Shown here piece after piece: positions 20,801-29,517 of a stretch of DNA of 64,000 bases. The DNA comes from Leptospira brenneri (GTDB lineage Bacteria > Spirochaetota > Leptospiria > Leptospirales > Leptospiraceae). The stretch lies in assembly GCF_002812125.1 (NCBI RefSeq), contig NZ_NPDQ01000010.1, forward strand, positions 1 through 64,000, given 5' to 3'. The stretch's first letter is position 1; each line of letters begins with the position of its first letter. Position numbers and translations under genes: made by a program. The notes below the pieces were generated by a model, which was not told where the DNA came from, made no database searches, and saw only the letters and a program-made list of their open reading frames with translations.

Positions 20801-21464
20801 AAAACAAGTTCTTGTTGGTTGGAAAGTGAAACAAGGTTCCTCTGTGGATGGAAATGGATTTTTACTTCTTTTAGAAAAGGAAAAAGGATCTGAGAGAAAA
20901 ATTGTCAGAACAAATCCTAATTTGGAAATTGAAGAAGAATGGAATGGAAATGATTTTTTAAGTTTTTCTCACACTTCCGAAGGGAAATTATTTGTCCTTC
21001 GTGATTTAAAGAAAGAATTCCAAATCCAAGTGTTTGCCATTGGAACTGATTCCGAAAAAGAAAAGAAACTATCCGCTCCTGTGGTTAAGAAGGATGCGAA
21101 AGAGTCTGCGCAGATCCTTGGTTGTTTAGAAGATACTTGTTTAGTGCAACTTGGAAATCAAATCTATCAAGGAACAGAAAAAGCAAAACTAAGTTCCTTG
21201 GGGAATACGGACCTAATTCGATCTGTTGTTAAAAACCCTGAGTCTTTACTCATCAATACTGAAAACACCGCCTATCTTTGGAAAGGTGGTTCTAAGTGGA
21301 AAGACTCCTACGCGATCCAGGGAGATTTTTATTATCCTTTGGATGGGCTTGTGGTGGAAGGGAGGTCTAAGGAATTACTACTAATCAAAGGTGGTGATAA
21401 AACCTCTGTTCCTTGGAAGGGGGATCGTGATGGCCTTCGGATCAGTACGGTAACCGTAGATTAA
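17868..21464 (+). CDS. Large TPR lipoprotein with propeller-like C-terminus (third gene of operon)
   Basis: 1,198 residues, lipobox LFVGC (Cys17). Residues about 40-870 are a long array of TPR helix pairs (recurring A...Y..G.....P and YY.LG..Y...G.Y..A patterns). Residues about 895-1198 change to beta-rich sequence with VSTPIVYPNRIIVNYGTALVGYD and repeated short strands, like PQQ/WD-type propeller blades. TPR arrays mostly bind other proteins, so this is probably the scaffold of the three-lipoprotein set. Translationally coupled to the PEGA gene. A 14-bp hairpin follows the stop. Confidence 0.87.
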   Translation: MRQFSFLIFTFVLFVGCQSRDFKPVTVKDPVVEKSDLSDRQKIEEARALVAEGSNEFQKGNMDAALEKAKTSIQTFELIDGYSLLGSSYYQLGDYENAKLAYEKGKNLEPKNEKLLIGLGTVQSTLGENEEALSTYQTLSQLKPEETIYTYKTGILLKNLGRYQESLVVLKSLESKPEFPYPVELLNQLGDICLELKRYEEAEAYFARAEKLNPELKTAKDAKLSTKIASLIQRGNDFLAKKNYIEATSEFRKATDLQPQNGAVWSFLGNAQLLNGKLKESEESFKKSISLADTNPSGYIGLCNVYIQTHNYSDCLKTSKQAGGKIPKNAEIRNKQGICEWKWGETKKATLSFQDASNWDPNFFEPKLNLAYVLIDSGRFDEALDVLKKAESHPKAKKEDIRKAKVLAESQKFIADGDTFLRQGKRKQAFDEYGKAMGVNPENPAAQNAFGRAFFAFGEYKKSESSYLEAYRMDSTNPGALQGLARVYAKTGESKKEKEYIKKLEILSATDPFSAITLGRIAEDASKWDEAEAIYLGLKKKFPNNDAVDYRLGSLYYKRAVEENSKENYVRANEFIQKSKKYTKDIPEVIETEKTVAENSRFAEILPFVKEGNSLFNRKKYIEAVTPYQKAYDRVPKASLLVKIAECYIEKGEEEKGLSILENAVRTNKENAISFKEGIYSFYYKKGELKRAEDGFNDILKEKPDSYYAYYMLGLVTMKRKNYDAAIVEFDRSILVNPNFAPSNVAKGLAFYKLGQMDGAKREFEKARAKDSEFGLSSYNLAIAYFNEDLTNEAKSILESIRKSDPDFMDGEIQLAYIYFKENKLEEAEKIVDRVLKEEPSAEALFAQFRILDAKQKQSPSDKVKTKRNQVKEKILREYGETKYARLLPSDALDDEPLHVTDLNLSGTPVSTPIVYPNRIIVNYGTALVGYDRITKELVWKQYTSTPYQLLVAGKELVGITNDTATKIYPESGKMSFKKQVLVGWKVKQGSSVDGNGFLLLLEKEKGSERKIVRTNPNLEIEEEWNGNDFLSFSHTSEGKLFVLRDLKKEFQIQVFAIGTDSEKEKKLSAPVVKKDAKESAQILGCLEDTCLVQLGNQIYQGTEKAKLSSLGNTDLIRSVVKNPESLLINTENTAYLWKGGSKWKDSYAIQGDFYYPLDGLVVEGRSKELLLIKGGDKTSVPWKGDRDGLRISTVTVD

Positions 21465-21496
21465 AAAAATATAGGATCTGTTTTTATAGAGAATCG

Positions 21497-21531
21497 AATC
21501 TAAATTAGAAAACCTAGTTCTAATTTAGATT
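21497..21531. terminator. Hairpin between convergent genes
   Basis: AATCTAAATTAGAA (21497-21510) and TTCTAATTTAGATT (21518-21531) are a perfect 14-bp stem with a 7-base loop. It lies after the TPR lipoprotein gene and its right edge touches the trmB stop, so it could end both transcripts. There is no long T-tract on either side, so efficiency is uncertain. Confidence 0.6.
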
Positions 21532-22195
21532 ATTTAGATTTTGTTCGGTTTAGGTAGTAAATCCGCCTTCCTTCGTTTCTTTTTTCGGTTTCGAAAAAGG
21601 AAACAGGGAAACCAGGTCTTTCAAACTCGTATTCTTTTTCATCCCAAATAAATTTTGGAAATTTTCTAAACAAAGAAATGGTGCGCCTCGCATAAGGACC
21701 GTAGTCGGTTGCAAATAACAACTGGCCCCCTGGTTTCAATAGGTCATAAATTTGTTCGAGCATTTCACCTTGCATGAGTCTGTTTTTACGATGTTTTTTT
21801 TTGGGCCAAGGATCGGGAAAGTTGATGATGATTTTATCAAAAATTTCTTTCTCAAGCAATTCATCAAAGAACCACTGAAAGTTGACAGTCATATAGCGGA
21901 TATTATCCAAACCTAGCGTTTTTCGTTGTTTTTCGGTATGGATGATTCGATTTACCTTCTTTTCCATCAACAAATAACCTGTTTGGCGGTCGCGACCTGC
22001 CAATTCGATGGCAACTTCTCCCCATCCCGATCCAAGTTCTAAAACAAAGTTTTGGATCTCTTCCGGGAAAGATTTTTTTAGGTCGATTTTTTTTCCCCGC
22101 TCTTTAGGTTGCAGGAGATAGTCGGATTGATAAGAAGTTTTGGTAGTAAACTTCCAAAGTTTTTCTTGGATTTCTTGGCTAACTAACAAATGCAT
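21530..22195 (-). CDS. trmB: tRNA (guanine-N7-)-methyltransferase TrmB
   Basis: 221 residues, the normal length. It methylates G46 in the variable loop of tRNAs using S-adenosylmethionine. LELGSGWGE (residues 52-60) is the cofactor-binding glycine loop, and NFPDPWPKKKHRKNRL (125-140) is the TrmB hallmark. The C-terminal TDYGPYA and FE..R...G motifs are also family-like. The gene is divergent from the metallo-beta-lactamase-fold gene with 42 bases between starts, and convergent with the TPR gene. Confidence 0.95.
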   Translation of the reverse strand: MHLLVSQEIQEKLWKFTTKTSYQSDYLLQPKERGKKIDLKKSFPEEIQNFVLELGSGWGEVAIELAGRDRQTGYLLMEKKVNRIIHTEKQRKTLGLDNIRYMTVNFQWFFDELLEKEIFDKIIINFPDPWPKKKHRKNRLMQGEMLEQIYDLLKPGGQLLFATDYGPYARRTISLFRKFPKFIWDEKEYEFERPGFPVSFFETEKRNEGRRIYYLNRTKSK

Positions 22196-22237
22196 TCCTT
22201 CCGATGATGTAATGTCAGGATTTTAAAAAGGAAATAG

Positions 22238-23185
22238 ATGAAAATAACTCTTTTTGGTGTTCGCGGTTCTCTCCCTACGCCTATTTCTAAAATGGAACAA
22301 AGAGAGAAAACTCTCAAAATTCTCCAAATGGCCAAAGAAGAGTGGAGGAAGGACCCAGAGGGATTCTCCGAAGAGGAATTTTTAAATCATCTACCCATCC
22401 CCCTTTCTCAAGATCTAGGGGGAAATACCACTTGTGTGTTTATTGAAGGGGACGGGGGCGAAAAAGTCATTTTAGATATGGGAACGGGACTTCGGGTTCT
22501 CGGAAACCAATTGGCTCCACAAGCTTTTAGTGGCGAAGAGATGGACATTCATATCTTGGTCTCCCATACACATTGGGATCATATCCAGGGTTGGCCTTTT
22601 TTTAAACCTGGTTATTCACCTTCTTGTAATATTCACTTTTACTCATGTATAGAAAACTTAGAACAGCGCCTTGTTCGCCAACAACATCCAGAAAACTTTC
22701 CCGTTACTCTACAACAAATGGCTTCCAAAAAACATTTTCACCTTTGGAAAGAGTTTGAATCCTATATGTTAGGTGGCTTAAAAATTATTCCTTTTGGCCT
22801 TCGTCACCCTGGTTCTTGTACGGGTTATCGAATTCGCGAAGGGAATAAAATTTTCCTTTTCTGTACCGATGTAGAATACAGAGAAGAAGACCGGGAACAC
22901 CTGCTCAAAATGAAACCACAGATCGCAGGAGCAGATCTCATCATCATCGATGCACAGTATAGCACTGCTGAGGCGGAAAAAAAATTAGGTTGGGGTCATA
23001 CGGCCGTGAGTAAAGCTGTTGAGTTTGCGGAGATGATGGAAATTCGTTCCGTTGTCCTCACACATCATGAACCAGATCACACTGATCACGAAGTAGCACG
23101 AATCATTTTAGATGAAGCAAGGTTACAAAAACCTGGTGGAATGCAGATTCACATTGCTCACGAAGGGCAAAAGTTTATCCTTTAG
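22238..23185 (+). CDS. Metallo-beta-lactamase-fold hydrolase
   Basis: 315 residues, cytoplasmic. FGVRGSLPTP at the N-terminus and GGNTTCVFIE before the metal site are typical of the phosphodiesterase-like MBL group. The metal motif is HTHWDH (His110, His112, Asp114, His115), followed by RHPGSCTGYRI, TDVEY and a late HHEPDHTD. The inserted helix-rich segment at about 20-50 is longer than in small relatives. A phosphodiester or cyclic-nucleotide substrate is plausible given the cyclases in this window, but this is inference. Confidence 0.85.
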   Translation: MKITLFGVRGSLPTPISKMEQREKTLKILQMAKEEWRKDPEGFSEEEFLNHLPIPLSQDLGGNTTCVFIEGDGGEKVILDMGTGLRVLGNQLAPQAFSGEEMDIHILVSHTHWDHIQGWPFFKPGYSPSCNIHFYSCIENLEQRLVRQQHPENFPVTLQQMASKKHFHLWKEFESYMLGGLKIIPFGLRHPGSCTGYRIREGNKIFLFCTDVEYREEDREHLLKMKPQIAGADLIIIDAQYSTAEAEKKLGWGHTAVSKAVEFAEMMEIRSVVLTHHEPDHTDHEVARIILDEARLQKPGGMQIHIAHEGQKFIL

Positions 23186-23243
23186 AATGCCCATCGTTTG
23201 CCTCTTCGTTTAAGATGCATCAATTCTGAACCAATTCTAAGAT

Positions 23244-24275
23244 TCATTCGTTGATTAAATAATTAGAATGATAACCCTTTGCCTCACCAGACCAAATGGG
23301 ACAATTCATTTTTAAGTCTGCATACCAGTGGATTTGGTAGGGTTTTGCAAAAAATAATTGGATAAAAAATCTTAAAAAAGAAGAAATGTTTTCTAACGCG
23401 CTCATGGTCGCAATGGGTTTGGTTCGTTTGACGAGAAGTGAACATTTCCCTTCGTTAAAGTAGAAAGTTTCTGTTTTTGGGATCGTATAACCAGAAGTAG
23501 GTTCTTTTTCCCAGTCTAAAATTTCTGTTCGTTCTATTGTTCCTTCTAAAACCAAATTGCCTGTTGGATCCAACACCGCAACTCGACGGTAAAACCCACC
23601 GGGGAAATCTGCATTGCCAATAAACCCACCAGTAAAAATTCGATGACCATCTTTGGTAATGGATCTAACTAATTCCCATTTTTTAGAGAACTGGTAAACT
23701 GGTTCGTTGGAAAGGATATGTTCGAGTCCACCGACACCTTTGATTTCTTCTGTGATTTCTTTATAACGAATGGTTCCTGTTACTTGAGAATAAGAAAAAG
23801 GGATGTCAGCCTGGACAAATTTTCCTTCTTCTTTTAGTGGGAATTTCCCTTTGGATATAGGAACAGATCCTTTCTTTGGTTTATAATCTAATTTAATTTC
23901 CCAATCTCCATAATTCATATAAAAGGAATAAATTCCGTTTTTATATTCCATCCAGTTCTCCCCACTCCTTTGGTAGAACTGGCCTTTTTTAAATTCATAT
24001 TCATCGGAATCGAATTCTCGAGTAGAATAGAATACTGGTTGGTCTTTGGATTTTAAAAGTAACGATATACCGTTGTTATGTGATCCTGGGCCAAAATTGC
24101 TAACAAGAAAGGTCGCAAAGAGATTGTATTTTTCATTACGAAACGTAAAGTTCCAGGCCTGGAGATATCCTTCCTCAGGGAAATGTTGGGTCTTAAAGTC
24201 TTGTGCCGAAGTTTCGGTTGTAAGGAATAACAATGAAACGAAGAGACAAACCAGTCCGAAGAATTGCCGAAACAC
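23244..24275 (-). CDS. Secreted lipocalin-like protein (Svf1/CrtC-type fold, tentative)
   Basis: About 343 residues with a cleavable signal peptide ending near TSAQ. The body is beta-rich; FSYSQVTGTIRY, GVGGLEH and a late WYADLKMN recall the AttH/CrtC/Svf1 double-lipocalin group, which binds or hydrates hydrophobic molecules. The resemblance is by pattern only. The start is taken as GTG at 24275 with AGGA seven bases upstream; a TTG two codons earlier (24281) is an alternative. An orphan gene starting at 24721 on the same strand may be co-transcribed with it. Confidence 0.7.
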   Translation of the reverse strand: MFRQFFGLVCLFVSLLFLTTETSAQDFKTQHFPEEGYLQAWNFTFRNEKYNLFATFLVSNFGPGSHNNGISLLLKSKDQPVFYSTREFDSDEYEFKKGQFYQRSGENWMEYKNGIYSFYMNYGDWEIKLDYKPKKGSVPISKGKFPLKEEGKFVQADIPFSYSQVTGTIRYKEITEEIKGVGGLEHILSNEPVYQFSKKWELVRSITKDGHRIFTGGFIGNADFPGGFYRRVAVLDPTGNLVLEGTIERTEILDWEKEPTSGYTIPKTETFYFNEGKCSLLVKRTKPIATMSALENISSFLRFFIQLFFAKPYQIHWYADLKMNCPIWSGEAKGYHSNYLINE

Positions 24276-24331
24276 CGGCAAATCCTAACGGGTGCTTGTA
24301 AAAGAATCAAGATTTTTCTTGGGGATTTCCT

Positions 24332-24721
24332 TTAAATGCAAACGGAACTGGGAAGGGTCAAAGCAAACAAATCACCCAGACAAACGAGCGAAAAGACGGG
24401 ATGTTCTGTATTGCCAATTTGTTTTAGCCTTTCCCTTTCTTCGGCAATTCCGTCGATATGAATCCAAGTTTCGATATGTTCCTCTGGCAAGAGTCGACAA
24501 GCCACTTGGTATTCGAATGTCCCGAGTTTAGAGAAAAAAATCTGAACGAGATCTGGGGAGGAGTCCGCAAGCCGACGACGGAAAACAAACTGCTTAGACT
24601 TGGTTTCGCCCCGCATTTCATAGTAATGGTTTAGAATTCTTAAGATATGCAAAAATTCTTCTTTTTTCGTCACAAGCTCGCGCCAAGGCTGATCGGTTTC
24701 TTTCATACCACTTGTGGTCAT
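24332..24721 (-). CDS. Hypothetical protein, 129 residues
   Basis: I do not recognise this protein. It is predicted soluble, rich in charged residues, with a helical N-terminal half (WRELVTKKEEFLHILRILN) and a hydrophobic end. No signal peptide or motif is seen. The start could be 24721 or an ATG at 24706; neither has a good ribosome site. It sits 50-odd bases upstream of the lipocalin-like gene on the same strand and is head-to-head with the next orphan. A false positive is possible. Confidence 0.45.
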   Translation of the reverse strand: MTTSGMKETDQPWRELVTKKEEFLHILRILNHYYEMRGETKSKQFVFRRRLADSSPDLVQIFFSKLGTFEYQVACRLLPEEHIETWIHIDGIAEERERLKQIGNTEHPVFSLVCLGDLFALTLPSSVCI

Positions 24722-24733
24722 GGAGATTTGACT

Positions 24734-25351
24734 TTGGTTCTTAAAAAAGGATTCTCACTTGAAAAATACTTTCCCCTATCCAGGATGAACGAAACGGGCA
24801 TGGTCACGGAGATTTTAGAAATATTCTGGAAAGAGAAACTTCGATTTGCCCAATACTGTTTTGATGAATTGGCTCCTTTGGAAGCAAAGTCCTATGTTGC
24901 CATTGGACCTACAGGAAGGTCGGCTGATTGGACCCTCCAACAAATGATCTCTTACGATCGTAATTTTAGTTTTTTCCTTCCTCTTTCATTACGAATTAGT
25001 GGGTTTTTCTTTTTTAATAGTTTCAAAGACCAAGAGATTGAAAGAGACCTAGAAACCATCCGAGACCGGTACACTCCGCCCGCTTTTCCTTCCCATTTTT
25101 GGGAAATCCAGATCACAAAAGCCGCAGACCTAAAAATCAAAGCGGAGGATCCATTTGTGAAGAGACAATGTGAGTCTTGGAAAGAAGTTCTTGTCCGGCT
25201 GGAATCAAAACTTTCTGGAATTTCTGAACGAGATGCTTATAGAAAAAGATATACATCTCTTACGGGAATTCATACCATTTCAGGAGCGATCAATAATTCT
25301 ACGGAGTTTTGTCACTACTTGTGGAATTTACATATGGTAAATCCAACATAA
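24734..25351 (+). CDS. Hypothetical protein, about 205 residues
   Basis: Unrecognised soluble protein. The frame is open to 24647, which would overlap the divergent gene; a TTG at 24734 has GGAG eight bases upstream and is preferred, with ATGs at 24785 and 24800 as alternatives. It contains aromatic-rich stretches (ISGFFFFNSF) and a charged helical second half. No membrane segment or catalytic motif is obvious. It precedes icd by 45 bases on the same strand, but the icd ribosome site suggests independent translation. Confidence 0.6.
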   Translation: MVLKKGFSLEKYFPLSRMNETGMVTEILEIFWKEKLRFAQYCFDELAPLEAKSYVAIGPTGRSADWTLQQMISYDRNFSFFLPLSLRISGFFFFNSFKDQEIERDLETIRDRYTPPAFPSHFWEIQITKAADLKIKAEDPFVKRQCESWKEVLVRLESKLSGISERDAYRKRYTSLTGIHTISGAINNSTEFCHYLWNLHMVNPT

Positions 25352-25396
25352 ACGTATTTATGCGAATCAAAAATTGAATGAGTTTAGGAGAAATCA

Positions 25397-26608
25397 ATGG
25401 GAAAAATTAAAGTAAAAACACCGCTTGTTGAGTTAGACGGCGATGAAATGACAAGAATCATCTGGAAAGAGATTAAGGATCGTTTCATCTACCCTTATTT
25501 AGACATCACTTTGGAATACTATGACTTAGGTGTTGAATACCGTGATAAAACAGATGACCAAGTCACTGTCGATTCTGCTAACGCGATCAAAAAACATGGA
25601 GTAGGTGTTAAATGTGCAACCATCACTCCGAACGCAGACCGCGTAAAAGAATATAACTTAAAACAAGAATGGAAATCACCAAACGGAACCATTCGTGCTA
25701 TCTTAGATGGAACAGTTTTTCGTAAACCAATCATCATCAAAAACATTCCGGCAGCAGTAAACTCTTGGAAAAAACCAATTGCGATTGGACGACATGCTTA
25801 CGGCGATATTTACCGTGACGTGGAAATCCAAGTGGATGGTCCAGGAAAAGTGGAACTTGTTTATACAGATGCTTCTGGTAAAGAAAAACAAAGACTACTT
25901 GTGAATGACTTCAAAGGTGGTGGTGTTGCACTTGCAATGCACAACTTAGATGAGTCTATCAAATCATTTGCGAAAGCATGTTTTACTTATGCTTTGTCTG
26001 AAAAAATCAGCATCTGGTTTGCAACGAAAGATACTATTTCTAAAAAATACCATGCTCGTTTCCGTGATATCTTTGATAACATGGCAAAAGAACAAGAAGC
26101 TGCTATGAAAGCCGCTGGGATTACTTATAGTTACTACCTCATTGATGATGCGGTTGCGCAAATCATGAAAAACGAAGGTGGACAACTTTGGGCGATGATG
26201 AACTACGACGGTGACGTTATGAGTGATATGGTTGCTTCTGGTTTTGGTTCGCTTGGTCTTATGACTTCTGTTCTTGTATCTCCGGACGGAAAATATGAAT
26301 ACGAAGCAGCTCACGGAACAGTAACTCGGCACTACCGTAAATACCAAAAAGGAGAAACCACTTCTACAAACTCTGTGGCTTCTATTTTTGCTTGGACAGG
26401 AGCTCTTGCGAAACGTGGGGAACTTGATGGAACTCCAGAACTTGTGAACTTTGCTTTGAAATTGGAAGAAGCAATCATCGAAACCATCGAAGGTGGTGAG
26501 ATGACAAAAGATCTTCTTTCTCTTTCTACAGCAGCTACCAAAAAAGAATTGGATACCTTCCAATTTATGGAAGCTGTACAAAAACGTTTGGATTCCAAAC
26601 TAAAATAA
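25397..26608 (+). CDS. icd: NADP-dependent isocitrate dehydrogenase, eukaryote-like type
   Basis: 403 residues. It oxidises isocitrate to 2-oxoglutarate and CO2 in the TCA cycle, making [18 protein letters not shown] at the N-terminus, [18 protein letters not shown] (substrate-binding Ser/Arg region) and [13 protein letters not shown] with YDGDVMSD (metal-binding Asp) are those of the homodimeric IDH class shared with animals, rather than the E. coli type. [16 protein letters not shown] is the NADP-specificity loop. AGGAG precedes the ATG. A strong terminator follows. Confidence 0.96.
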   Translation: MGKIKVKTPLVELDGDEMTRIIWKEIKDRFIYPYLDITLEYYDLGVEYRDKTDDQVTVDSANAIKKHGVGVKCATITPNADRVKEYNLKQEWKSPNGTIRAILDGTVFRKPIIIKNIPAAVNSWKKPIAIGRHAYGDIYRDVEIQVDGPGKVELVYTDASGKEKQRLLVNDFKGGGVALAMHNLDESIKSFAKACFTYALSEKISIWFATKDTISKKYHARFRDIFDNMAKEQEAAMKAAGITYSYYLIDDAVAQIMKNEGGQLWAMMNYDGDVMSDMVASGFGSLGLMTSVLVSPDGKYEYEAAHGTVTRHYRKYQKGETTSTNSVASIFAWTGALAKRGELDGTPELVNFALKLEEAIIETIEGGEMTKDLLSLSTAATKKELDTFQFMEAVQKRLDSKLK

Positions 26609-26621
26609 GTTTCTTTCTATG

Positions 26622-26650
26622 CACCCTGTCATTCGACAGGGTGTTGTTTC
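26622..26650 (+). terminator. Rho-independent terminator after icd
   Basis: CACCCTGTC (26622-26630) and GACAGGGTG (26635-26643) form a perfect 9-bp stem with a 4-base ATTC loop, followed by TTGTTTC. It begins 13 bases after the icd stop. Confidence 0.85.
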
Positions 26651-26784
26651 ATTTCTAATTTATCTTTCCCTTCCCTCTCCTTCACAAGGCACTCCTTCCT
26701 TTTCCCTTTCATTTTCAATAAAATATTTCCTTGCAATTGTTTGTGAACGCCCTACATTCAATTTCCGTTATAGAGGAGATGGTT

Positions 26785-27495
26785 ATGAAACAATCTATTT
26801 ACTTTTTCTGTTGTTTGTTTTTATTATTTGGTTCTCTTTCTGCAGATCCAATTTCCCCTAAAAAAGGAGACCGAGTAGAAGTTTACGATGCCAAAGAACG
26901 AAAGTCGTTTTCAGGTATGGTGATAAAAATTGAAAAAGACGGATTTTTAATTCATTATGATGGTTATGCAGATAGTTATGATGAAGTTGTAACCTTGGAT
27001 CGGATCAAACCGATGGCAGAAATTCCTGGTGTTTCCTATATCAAATCGGAAAAGGGAAAGTCGGTCACTCTACTAGGTAATTTGAAAACAGGTTCTGTTA
27101 TGGATGATTTGGAATGGGCAGAGTCAAGTTCCATGGCTTGTTGGCCTGGAATTCGGAATGTAGAATTCGAAGGGAATCAGATTCATTATTGGACGGACCT
27201 TCCTAAAAAATCGACTCTTATCGTCACTGTAAAACCAAAAGATAACAAAACGAGAGTTAATCTATATGCATTTAGTGGTTTTGAACCGAAATACATTCCT
27301 CCCAAAGTATATGGAGCCGTCAGTTGTGAAGCTTCTCACCCAACATGGATTGGTTCTCCTGATTTTTCGAAACCTGCAGAACCGCAAAGTATAGAACTTC
27401 GTGCTGTTGGTAATCCTTACCGCGTATTTATTGGAGTGAGTGGAGCAAAAAATATAACCGAAGGTGACTTTGAGTTAATTGTTGAAGTCAAATAG
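26785..27495 (+). CDS. Secreted protein with N-terminal SH3/Tudor-like domain
   Basis: 236 residues. A signal peptide ends at SLSA before DP. Residues about 25-70 (KKGDRVEVYDAKERKSFSG then DGYADSYDEVV) have the pattern of a Tudor-knot/Agenet-like small beta barrel, unusual for an exported bacterial protein. The rest is beta-rich with no known motif. The ATG at 26785 is chosen because GAGGAG lies six bases upstream; longer starts would spoil the signal peptide. The stop is only four bases before the cyclase start, so the two are probably co-transcribed. Confidence 0.75.
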   Translation: MKQSIYFFCCLFLLFGSLSADPISPKKGDRVEVYDAKERKSFSGMVIKIEKDGFLIHYDGYADSYDEVVTLDRIKPMAEIPGVSYIKSEKGKSVTLLGNLKTGSVMDDLEWAESSSMACWPGIRNVEFEGNQIHYWTDLPKKSTLIVTVKPKDNKTRVNLYAFSGFEPKYIPPKVYGAVSCEASHPTWIGSPDFSKPAEPQSIELRAVGNPYRVFIGVSGAKNITEGDFELIVEVK

Positions 27496-27499
27496 GGTA

Positions 27500-28750
27500 A
27501 TGATCGCTGAATTTATAGAATGGTATACGAATGAATTGTCAGAGGTGAAGTCATCTGCTGAGTTATTCGATAAAACTATTGGTTATTTGCAAAAATTGGA
27601 TTTTCGGATTGTGCGGGTTAGTATGGGGACTCGCACACTACACCCACAAGTGGAGTCATTGGCTTACACTTGGGTTCCCAAAGGAAAATTAGAATATTTT
27701 GATGAAACTACAAACCAACTACAACATTCGCATTCCATTATAGAATCCGAAAATGGATTTCTCCGAGAAGTTCGTTTTCGATTGGGATCTTTACAGACTT
27801 CTCAGTTTGTGGTGAGTCCTGTTCAATATGTAATGTCTACAAAACAGTCGTATTACTTTGATTTTGTGAATCATAAGGAAGAAACCTATCCTTATCCCAT
27901 TTTGGATGACCTGGCACCTCTCGGGGCAACTGGGTATTTTGCGGTCCCGATTTTTCAGAAGGGTGCGGGTTTTGCTTTCCTCAGTTTAGTAACTGATAAA
28001 CCGAATGGTTGGTTCGCGAACGAACTTACATTTTTACAACATGTTCTCAGGTTGATTTCTCTACAATGGATCAACTTCATTCAAAATGAATTAACTGAAT
28101 CACTCTTAAGTGTTTACTTAGGAAAAAGAACTGGGTCTACCGTTTATTCAGGAAAAATTTATTTAGGGGAGCTAGATAATATCAAATCAGTGATTTGGTT
28201 TTCTGATATTCGCAATTACTCAGGAATGAGTGAAAAATTATCTCCCCCAGAAATTATACAGTTACTCAATGATTATTTTGGTTTGGCCATCCCCCTGATT
28301 GAGGCCCATGGTGGAGAAGTTTTAAAACTACTCGGTGATGGAATTTTGGCAGTATTTCCATATACGGAAGCCAATAAAACTTTTGTAGGAAAAAAAGTAC
28401 TACTCGCTGTTCGAAAGTTAGGTGAAGATTTGGTTCGTCATAATCAAATCAGAGAAAAAGAGGGAAAACTTTCCATTCATCATGGAGTGGGGTTACATTC
28501 TGGCGAAATTCTATATGGAAATATTGGTTCTACAGAAAGGTTGGATTTTACTGTGATTGGTGAGGCAGTTAACTTAACGAGTCGGATTGCTGGTATGTGT
28601 GGGGAGTTAGGGAAGGCTGTGCTTGCCTCTGAAAATTTAGCAGAGCAAATCCCCATTCGCTGGGAAGAACTTGGAGAACACAAACTCAAAGGCATTGGCG
28701 TTCCACAAAAGATTTTTGCGATTTCCGAAAGAACGAAGAGAAAATCTTAG
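27500..28750 (+). CDS. Adenylate/guanylate cyclase with GAF-like sensor region
   Basis: About 416 residues. The N-terminal half (1-200) is a GAF-like sensor (YFAVPIFQKGAGFAFLSLV). Residues about 226-410 form a class III nucleotide cyclase: FSDIRNYSG holds the first metal Asp, LLGDGILAVF the second, and FTVIGEAVNLTSRI the transition-state region. It should make cAMP or cGMP; I do not assign which. No membrane segment is seen. The start ATG at 27500 lies beside an AGGG. It follows the secreted SH3-like gene closely and precedes a DUF4328 gene. Confidence 0.9.
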   Translation: MIAEFIEWYTNELSEVKSSAELFDKTIGYLQKLDFRIVRVSMGTRTLHPQVESLAYTWVPKGKLEYFDETTNQLQHSHSIIESENGFLREVRFRLGSLQTSQFVVSPVQYVMSTKQSYYFDFVNHKEETYPYPILDDLAPLGATGYFAVPIFQKGAGFAFLSLVTDKPNGWFANELTFLQHVLRLISLQWINFIQNELTESLLSVYLGKRTGSTVYSGKIYLGELDNIKSVIWFSDIRNYSGMSEKLSPPEIIQLLNDYFGLAIPLIEAHGGEVLKLLGDGILAVFPYTEANKTFVGKKVLLAVRKLGEDLVRHNQIREKEGKLSIHHGVGLHSGEILYGNIGSTERLDFTVIGEAVNLTSRIAGMCGELGKAVLASENLAEQIPIRWEELGEHKLKGIGVPQKIFAISERTKRKS

Positions 28751-28792
28751 AATGGTGGGAAATTTTAGAAAAATAAAACTTCAGGAAAAACT

Positions 28793-29464
28793 ATGAAATA
28801 CAAAGAGAGAATTACTGCTATTAATATTGCTATTATGTTCATTTTGACACTTTTGTTTGTTAATTTTGGGATCTTATATTTTTATATTGAACAATTTAAT
28901 TTATATTCCTCTCTAGAAAAAGGAATTCAAGTTTTAGATTCAGACATCACTATCATCGAAAAAAACATTACTGTATTTAGTTTGATATATACAGTTGGTT
29001 TTTTATTCACTGGAATGTTTTTTGTCTATTGGCTTACAAATGCCTATCTAGGAATAAAAACTATTTTTCCAAATCTTTCCGGAACCAATTTTCAAATTCT
29101 CATCGTATGGTTTATTCCTGTCATTGGTTTATATAAACCCTATGAAATTATGGATGAGTTATATACTCATTCTAAACAATTACTTCTGAAATACAATAAT
29201 GCAAAAAGTTCATTATTGAATCTAAAGATTTTGAATATTTGGTGGTTTTTATGGATCGTCGATAGTTTCTTAATTGTTTTTGCTTCTAAGCTGAACCCAA
29301 ATACAGTTGATGTCGAAGAAGTCCTGTTTTCCGCTAAATTCCATATAGTCGAAAATATTTTCTCAATTCTACTTTGTTTCATCACAGCCAAAATGCTTTT
29401 GAATTTTTCGCGAGTGGAAGCTGAAATTGATTCGATCGTTGCAACTGAATATAATCAAAATTAA
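28793..29464 (+). CDS. DUF4328 membrane protein
   Basis: 223 residues with about five hydrophobic segments. LIVWFIPVIGLYKPYEIMDE matches the DUF4328 core (W..P..nL.kPy.i..E), and LKILNIWWFLWIVDS the second conserved block. Function of the family is unknown. AGGA precedes the ATG, and the gene lies 42 bases after the cyclase on the same strand. Confidence 0.8.
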   Translation: MKYKERITAINIAIMFILTLLFVNFGILYFYIEQFNLYSSLEKGIQVLDSDITIIEKNITVFSLIYTVGFLFTGMFFVYWLTNAYLGIKTIFPNLSGTNFQILIVWFIPVIGLYKPYEIMDELYTHSKQLLLKYNNAKSSLLNLKILNIWWFLWIVDSFLIVFASKLNPNTVDVEEVLFSAKFHIVENIFSILLCFITAKMLLNFSRVEAEIDSIVATEYNQN

Positions 29465-29517
29465 CCAATACAAAGTTTTGAGTCAGTTCATTTTTTTTAT
29501 TGGATCTAATATGAAAC

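Noticed and set aside
25964..26581. Long open frame opposite icd
   Set aside because: Antisense shadow of a well-conserved enzyme gene; composition is Phe/Ser/His-rich as expected of a reverse frame.
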